Positions 59,527 through 64,000 of a DNA stretch of 64,000 bases are shown here, piece after piece. The notes under the pieces are model-generated. The model made no database searches, was not told the DNA's origin, and saw only the letters and a list, made by a program, of their open reading frames with translations. Made by a program: the position numbers and the translations under genes. Where the stretch lies: contig NZ_ANNV01000164.1 of NCBI RefSeq assembly GCF_000346755.1, positions 124,001 to 188,000 of the forward strand, written 5' to 3'. This DNA comes from Pseudomonas sp. CBZ-4. GTDB taxonomy: Bacteria > Pseudomonadota > Gammaproteobacteria > Pseudomonadales > Pseudomonadaceae. The first letter of the stretch is position 1; each line of letters starts with the position of its first letter.

Positions 59527-60869
59527 ACCAACGCCTCCACGGCGCGGGCGAACAACTGGCCGCGCTCTTCGTAGTTCTTGAACATGTCGAAGCTGGCGCA
59601 CGCCGGCGACAGCAACACCGCATCGCCCGGCTGGGCCAGGGCCTTGCACTGGGCAATCGCGTCGTCCAGGGACGTGGCGCGCACTTGCGGCACCGCGTCA
59701 CCGAGGGCGGCGGCGATCAGGTCGGAGTCGCGGCCCATCAGCACCACGGCGCGGCAATGTGCGGCGACCGGGCCTTTGAGGTCCTTGAAGTCGGCGCCCT
59801 TGCCATCGCCACCGGCGATCAGCAGCAGCTTGCCGTCGATATCGGCACCCAGGCCCTCGATGGCAGCCAATGCCGCGCCGACGTTGGTGGCCTTGGAATC
59901 GTTGTAGTAGTTGACGCCGTCGAGCTCGCGCACCCATTGGCAGCGATGCTCAAGGCCGCCGAAGCTGCGCAGGGCCGACAACATGGCATCGAACGGCAAG
60001 CCCACGGCATGCCCGAGTGCCAACGCCGCGAGGGCGTTGGATTGGTTATGGGCGCCACGGATCTTCAGCTCGCGCACCGGCATCAGGTTCTGGAATTCGA
60101 AGGCCAGGTATTTCTCGCCGTTCTCTTCACGAATGCCGAAGGCTTTGAAGTCGGGTTTGCCGAGGCCGAAGGTCCAGCAAGGCATGCCCTCGCCCATCAG
60201 CGGACGGCTCAGGGCGTCCTGGCGGTTGACCACAAACTGCTTGGCGCCACGGAAGATCCGGTGCTTGGCCAGGTGATAGGCCGGCAGGCCGCTGTAGCGG
60301 TCCATGTGGTCTTCACTCACGTTCAACACGGTAGCCACTTCGGCGCCGAGGTCGTGAGTGGTTTCCAGCTGGAAGCTCGACAGTTCCATCACGTACAACT
60401 CGACGTCGTCGCTGAGCAGGTCCAGCGCCGGCACACCGAGGTTGCCGCCCACGGCGACGCGCTTGCCGGCCGCAGCCGCCATCTCGCCGACCAGGGTGGT
60501 CACGGTGCTTTTTGCGTTGGAACCGCTGATGGCCACGATCGGCGCCTTCGCGTGACGCGCGAACAGGTCGATGTCGCCGGACAGCTTCACGCCACGGGCG
60601 GCGGCGGCTTGCAGGGCCGGTGTCGCCAGGGCCAGGCCGGGGCTCACGTAGAGCTCATCGGCACGGCACAGAAACTCGACATCCAACTCGCCACAACGCA
60701 CTTCCACGTGCGGGTAGTCACGGCGCAGCGTGACCAGCTCCGGTGGATTTTCCCGCGTATCGGCCACGGCAAACGACGTGCCCCGGTTCGCCAGGAAGCG
60801 AACCAGGGACATGCCGCTCTTGCCGAGGCCGACAACGATGCGGAAGTGGTCTGAAGCGATCAGGGACAC
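59523..60869 (-). CDS. murD: UDP-N-acetylmuramoyl-L-alanine--D-glutamate ligase
   Basis: MurD adds D-Glu to the growing stem peptide. The 448-residue protein starts MSLIASDHFRIVVGLGKSGM. The P-loop is VAISGSNAKSTVTTLVGEMA, followed by VLNVSEDHMDRY, RIRGAHNQSNALAALALG-type wording and YYNDSKATNVGAALAAIEGL. It is 6 bases behind mraY and overlaps ftsW as ATGA. Confidence 0.97.
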   Translation of the reverse strand: MSLIASDHFRIVVGLGKSGMSLVRFLANRGTSFAVADTRENPPELVTLRRDYPHVEVRCGELDVEFLCRADELYVSPGLALATPALQAAAARGVKLSGDIDLFARHAKAPIVAISGSNAKSTVTTLVGEMAAAAGKRVAVGGNLGVPALDLLSDDVELYVMELSSFQLETTHDLGAEVATVLNVSEDHMDRYSGLPAYHLAKHRIFRGAKQFVVNRQDALSRPLMGEGMPCWTFGLGKPDFKAFGIREENGEKYLAFEFQNLMPVRELKIRGAHNQSNALAALALGHAVGLPFDAMLSALRSFGGLEHRCQWVRELDGVNYYNDSKATNVGAALAAIEGLGADIDGKLLLIAGGDGKGADFKDLKGPVAAHCRAVVLMGRDSDLIAAALGDAVPQVRATSLDDAIAQCKALAQPGDAVLLSPACASFDMFKNYEERGQLFARAVEALV

Positions 60870-60875
60870 TCGTTT

Positions 60876-61958
60876 CTACCTCAGTTTCAGGGTGGCAAGG
60901 CCGACCAGCACGAGAATCACGGTGATGATCCAGAAACGGACGATCACACGCGGCTCAGGCCAGCCCTTGAGTTCAAAGTGGTGGTGAATCGGCGCCATGC
61001 GAAACACGCGGCGCCCGGTCAACTTGAAGGAGGCCACCTGGATGACCACCGACAGGGTTTCCATCACGAACACACCGCCCATGATGAACAGCACGATTTC
61101 CTGGCGCACGATCACGGCGATGGTGCCCAGGGCTGCGCCGAGCGCCAGTGCGCCGACGTCGCCCATGAACACTTGCGCCGGGTAGGTGTTGAACCACAGG
61201 AAACCCAGGCCGGCACCGATCAGCGCGCCGCAGAACACGATCAGTTCACCTGCGCCCGGTACATAAGGGATCAGCAGGTATTCAGCGAATTTCACGTTAC
61301 CCGACAGGTAGCAGAAGATACCGAGCGCGCCGCCCACCATCACCGTCGGCATGATCGCCAGGCCGTCGAGGCCGTCGGTGAGGTTCACCGCGTTGCTGGA
61401 GCCGACGATCACGAAATAGGTCAGCACCACGAAGCCCACGCCCAGGGGAATGCTGGCGTCCTTGAGCATCGGGATGATCAGGGTGGTTTCCACCGCACTT
61501 GGCGCGGTCATGAACAGGAAAATCGCTGCGCCCAGGCCGAACACCGACTGCCAGAAATACTTCCAGCGGCTTGGCAGCCCCTTGGAGTTCTTCTCGATCA
61601 CTTTGCGGTAGTCATCGACCCAGCCGATGGCGCCGAACAACAGGGTCACCAGCAACACCGTCCACACGTAGCGGTTGTGCAGGTCGGCCCAGAGCAAGGT
61701 GCTGATGCCGATGGACGACAGGATCAGCGCGCCGCCCATGGTCGGGGTGCCGGATTTGGACAGGTGCGACTGCGGGCCGTCATTACGAACCGATTGACCA
61801 ATTTGCAGGTTCTGCAGGGTGCGGATCATCCACGGTCCCAGAAACAGCGACAGCGACAGCGCGGTCAGCACACCCAGGATCCCGCGCAGGGTCAGGTACT
61901 GAAAGACCGCGAAGCCTTTGTGGAACTGTTGCAGATACTCAGCCAGCAGCAGCAGCAT
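60876..61958 (-). CDS. mraY: Phospho-MurNAc-pentapeptide translocase
   Basis: MraY makes lipid I from UDP-MurNAc-pentapeptide and undecaprenyl phosphate. The 360-residue protein has about ten membrane segments. Signature parts are SKSGTPTMGGALIL, GWVDDYRKVIEKNSKGLPSR, NAVNLTDGLDGLA and MAPIHHHFELKGWPE. Its ATG shares one base with the murF stop (TAATG). A frame extension to 61985 lies inside murF and is not used. Confidence 0.97.
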   Translation of the reverse strand: MLLLLAEYLQQFHKGFAVFQYLTLRGILGVLTALSLSLFLGPWMIRTLQNLQIGQSVRNDGPQSHLSKSGTPTMGGALILSSIGISTLLWADLHNRYVWTVLLVTLLFGAIGWVDDYRKVIEKNSKGLPSRWKYFWQSVFGLGAAIFLFMTAPSAVETTLIIPMLKDASIPLGVGFVVLTYFVIVGSSNAVNLTDGLDGLAIMPTVMVGGALGIFCYLSGNVKFAEYLLIPYVPGAGELIVFCGALIGAGLGFLWFNTYPAQVFMGDVGALALGAALGTIAVIVRQEIVLFIMGGVFVMETLSVVIQVASFKLTGRRVFRMAPIHHHFELKGWPEPRVIVRFWIITVILVLVGLATLKLR

Positions 61959-63328
61959 TAATGTTTCTCCGTACTTGAGCCACACAAGGCCGCGACGACG
62001 TTTTCCATCACCGCGCTGCGCGATCCCTTGATCAAAATAGTGGTTTGTTTGTCTTGTTCGGCCGCAGTCAGCGCCTGGATCAGTTCGGCCTGGGTCGCGA
62101 AGTGCCGCGCGCCGGCGCCGAAGGCGTTGACCGCGTGGGCCATGTTCGTCCCGACGGCATACAGCGCGTCGACCTTGCCAGCGGCATAGGCACCGACTTC
62201 GCGGTGGCCTTGCTCAGCCCAGTCGCCCAACTCGCCGATATCGCCCAGCACCAGAACCTTGCGCCCGGCAAAGCCCTTCAGCAGATCAACGGCGGCATTA
62301 ATGGAGGACGGGTTGGCGTTATAGGTGTCATCGATCACGCGCATGCCATTGGTCGCCAACTGCGCCACGGTACGGCCCTTGACCGGCTGCACGGCGCCCA
62401 GGCCGGTCGCGATACCAAACAGCGACACGCCCAGGGCGTGAGCGGCGGCGGCGGCGGCCAGTGCATTGGCGACGTTATGGTTGCCCAGCAGGTTCAACTG
62501 CACCTGCTCGCTGCCTTGCGGGGTGTGCAAGGTGAAGGACGGGCAACCACGGGCATCAACGGTGATGCTGGAAGCATGGAAATCAGCCGCGGCATTGAGC
62601 ACGGCAAACGTCAGCACCTTGCGACCGGCGGCGCGTACACGCCAGGTCTCGAAGGCCTTGTCGTCCAGATTCAATACCGCAGTGCCCGACGCATCGAGGC
62701 CTTCAAGGATTTCGCCCTTGGCTTCGACGATCTTCTCCGGGCCGCCGAACTCGCCGACGTGGGCGGTACCGGCGTTGTTGATGATCGCCACGTGGGGCTT
62801 GGTCAGCGCCACGGTGTAGGCGATCTCGCCAATGCGCGATGCGCCCAGCTCGATGACGGCCGCCGTGTGTTCCGGGGCCAGTTCGAGCAGGGTCAGCGGT
62901 GCGCCGAAATCGTTGTTCAGGTTGCCGCGGGTGGCGAGCACCGGGCCGCGCGTGCGCAGGATGCCGGCCAGCAACTCCTTGACCGTGGTCTTGCCGCTGG
63001 AGCCGGTGATGGCGGCAACCGGCTTATCGAACGCGGCACGGTTCAGCGCGCCCAACTGGCCGAGGGCCAGGCGGGTATCGGCGACCAGCAATTGCGGCAA
63101 GGTGGAATCGGCCACTTCGCGTTGCACCAAGGCGCCCACGGCACCTTTGGCCGCGACGTCATTCAGGTAGTCGTGACCATCGAAACGCGGACCCGCCAAG
63201 GCGACGAACAATTGGCCCGGTTTAATGTTGCGACTGTCGATACTGACACCGTCGAAGCGGCAATCGCTCGACAGCACACGGGCCGCCAGGGCCTGGGTCA
63301 GTTCGCTGAATGTCATCGCCTTAAGCAT
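61958..63328 (-). CDS. murF: UDP-MurNAc-tripeptide--D-Ala-D-Ala ligase
   Basis: MurF attaches D-Ala-D-Ala. The 456-residue protein shows DSRNIKPGQLFVALAGPRFD, the P-loop AAITGSSGKTTVKELLAG, NLNNDFGAPLTLL, ELGASRIGEIAYTV and VIDDTYNANPSSI. The ATG at 63328 gives MLKAMTFSEL and overlaps murE by 8 bases; an internal ATG at 63316 would also be possible. Confidence 0.96.
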   Translation of the reverse strand: MLKAMTFSELTQALAARVLSSDCRFDGVSIDSRNIKPGQLFVALAGPRFDGHDYLNDVAAKGAVGALVQREVADSTLPQLLVADTRLALGQLGALNRAAFDKPVAAITGSSGKTTVKELLAGILRTRGPVLATRGNLNNDFGAPLTLLELAPEHTAAVIELGASRIGEIAYTVALTKPHVAIINNAGTAHVGEFGGPEKIVEAKGEILEGLDASGTAVLNLDDKAFETWRVRAAGRKVLTFAVLNAAADFHASSITVDARGCPSFTLHTPQGSEQVQLNLLGNHNVANALAAAAAAHALGVSLFGIATGLGAVQPVKGRTVAQLATNGMRVIDDTYNANPSSINAAVDLLKGFAGRKVLVLGDIGELGDWAEQGHREVGAYAAGKVDALYAVGTNMAHAVNAFGAGARHFATQAELIQALTAAEQDKQTTILIKGSRSAVMENVVAALCGSSTEKH

Positions 63329-64000
63329 GGGCGACCTCCCAGGCGGTCAAGGCGTGATCGGCCTCGACCAGATCGGAGAAGGCATGGCGTTCGCCGTTGA
63401 TTTCCTGGTAGTCCTCGTGACCCTTGCCGGCCAGCACCACGACGTCGTCAACACCGGCGCTGGCAATCAACTGGGCAATGGCGGCGCCACGGCCGGCGAC
63501 AAACTCCGCCTTGGATGCGTCTTTGAAGCCGGCACGGATGTCGTCGAAAATCTGGAGCGGGTCTTCGCTGCGCGGGTTGTCGTCGGTGACGAGCACGCCA
63601 TCAGCCAGACGTTCGACGATCTCGGCCATCAACGGACGCTTGCCGCGATCACGGTCGCCGCCGCAGCCGAACAGGCAGAGCAATTTGCCCTTGGCATGGG
63701 GACGCAGGGCAACCAGGACTTTTTCCAGGGCATCCGGGGTGTGGGCATAGTCGACCACCACCAGCGGCTGCGAGCCGCCACCCAAGCGCTGCATGCGCCC
63801 GACCGGGCCTTCCAGCTTGGGCAGCACCCGCAGGATTTCGTCCAGGGCGTAATCCAGGCCGAGCAACGCGCCGACAGCGGCGAGGACGTTGCTCAGGTTG
63901 AAGCGACCGAGCAGGCTGCTACGCAAGTGGTGCTCGCCTTGTGGCGTCACCAGCGTGGCGCGCACACCCTCGTCATTAAATTGCGCATCGCGGCAATACA
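63321..64000 (-). CDS. murE: UDP-MurNAc-dipeptide--meso-diaminopimelate ligase, C-terminal part
   Basis: The C-terminal 226 codons of MurE are in the window; the start lies beyond base 64000. Visible parts are LLGRFNLSNVLAAVGALLGL, VVDYAHTPDALEKVL and GCGGDRDRGKRPLMAEI. DNPRSEDP is the motif that selects meso-diaminopimelate, and LAGKGHEDYQEI is near the end. So the wall contains meso-DAP, as in other Pseudomonas. It overlaps murF by 8 bases. Confidence 0.96.
   Translation of the reverse strand, partial: YCRDAQFNDEGVRATLVTPQGEHHLRSSLLGRFNLSNVLAAVGALLGLDYALDEILRVLPKLEGPVGRMQRLGGGSQPLVVVDYAHTPDALEKVLVALRPHAKGKLLCLFGCGGDRDRGKRPLMAEIVERLADGVLVTDDNPRSEDPLQIFDDIRAGFKDASKAEFVAGRGAAIAQLIASAGVDDVVVLAGKGHEDYQEINGERHAFSDLVEADHALTAWEVAHA

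Noticed and set aside
1..64000. CRISPR arrays, tRNA/rRNA genes, integrases, insertion sequences, prophage genes
   Set aside because: I looked for evenly spaced repeats with spacers, CCA-ended clover leaves and transposase motifs and found none. Repeats present are REP type, without regular spacing.

Overview
The window is a high-GC gammaproteobacterial chromosome segment. The complete alginate operon, the division and cell-wall (dcw) cluster with mraY/mur/fts/lpxC, the OprD-type porin, and many copies of the GTGGGAGC-type REP palindrome all point to a Pseudomonas of the P. fluorescens group. Species is not determined.

Layout. 1-4.2 kb: the end of an RstA-like response regulator with its RstB-like kinase, then a reverse-strand envelope-stress type unit (DUF3455-like secreted protein, ECF sigma factor, anti-sigma factor) and a TauE/SafE permease. 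4.25-21.36 kb: the algD upstream control region and the twelve-gene alginate operon algD-alg8-alg44-algK-algE-algG-algX-algL-algI-algJ-algF-algA, closed by a terminator. 21.5-27.9 kb: accessory stretch with a small membrane protein, an orphan TccC/RHS-type toxin with an ART-like C-terminus, a short-chain dehydrogenase with an NTF2-like partner, and a two-gene AT-richer module of unknown function. 27.9-33.8 kb: HlyD/DUF1656/FUSC/OMF efflux operon with a divergent LysR regulator. 34-40.4 kb: housekeeping and signalling singles (2-hydroxyacid dehydrogenase, CheV-like protein with GNAT, YkgJ-like protein, Aer-like chemoreceptor, solute-binding protein, small basic protein). 40.6-46.9 kb: RND pump with adaptor and a heavy-metal-type two-component system. 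47-50.2 kb: OprD porin preceded by a possible small RNA or leader, and a diguanylate cyclase. 50.3-64 kb: lpxC and the dcw cluster on the reverse strand, running murE-murF-mraY-murD-ftsW-murG-murC-ddlB-ftsQ-ftsA-ftsZ-lpxC and cut by the window edge in murE.

How it works together. AlgA and AlgD make GDP-mannuronate. Alg8 and Alg44 polymerise it under c-di-GMP control. AlgK, AlgX, AlgG and AlgL form the periplasmic scaffold and modification complex, AlgI/J/F/X acetylate, and AlgE exports. The diguanylate cyclase near 49 kb could supply c-di-GMP, but nothing in the sequence ties it to Alg44. In the dcw cluster, translationally coupled overlaps (ATGA, TAATG) link most neighbouring genes.

The most interesting points are: a REP element read in frame as the N-terminus of AlgK; a G7-T3-G7 tract just before algI; three related stem-loops in the algD leader; the orphan TccC-like ART toxin; and a possible toxin/immunity-like pair whose ribosome binding site lies inside a perfect hairpin.
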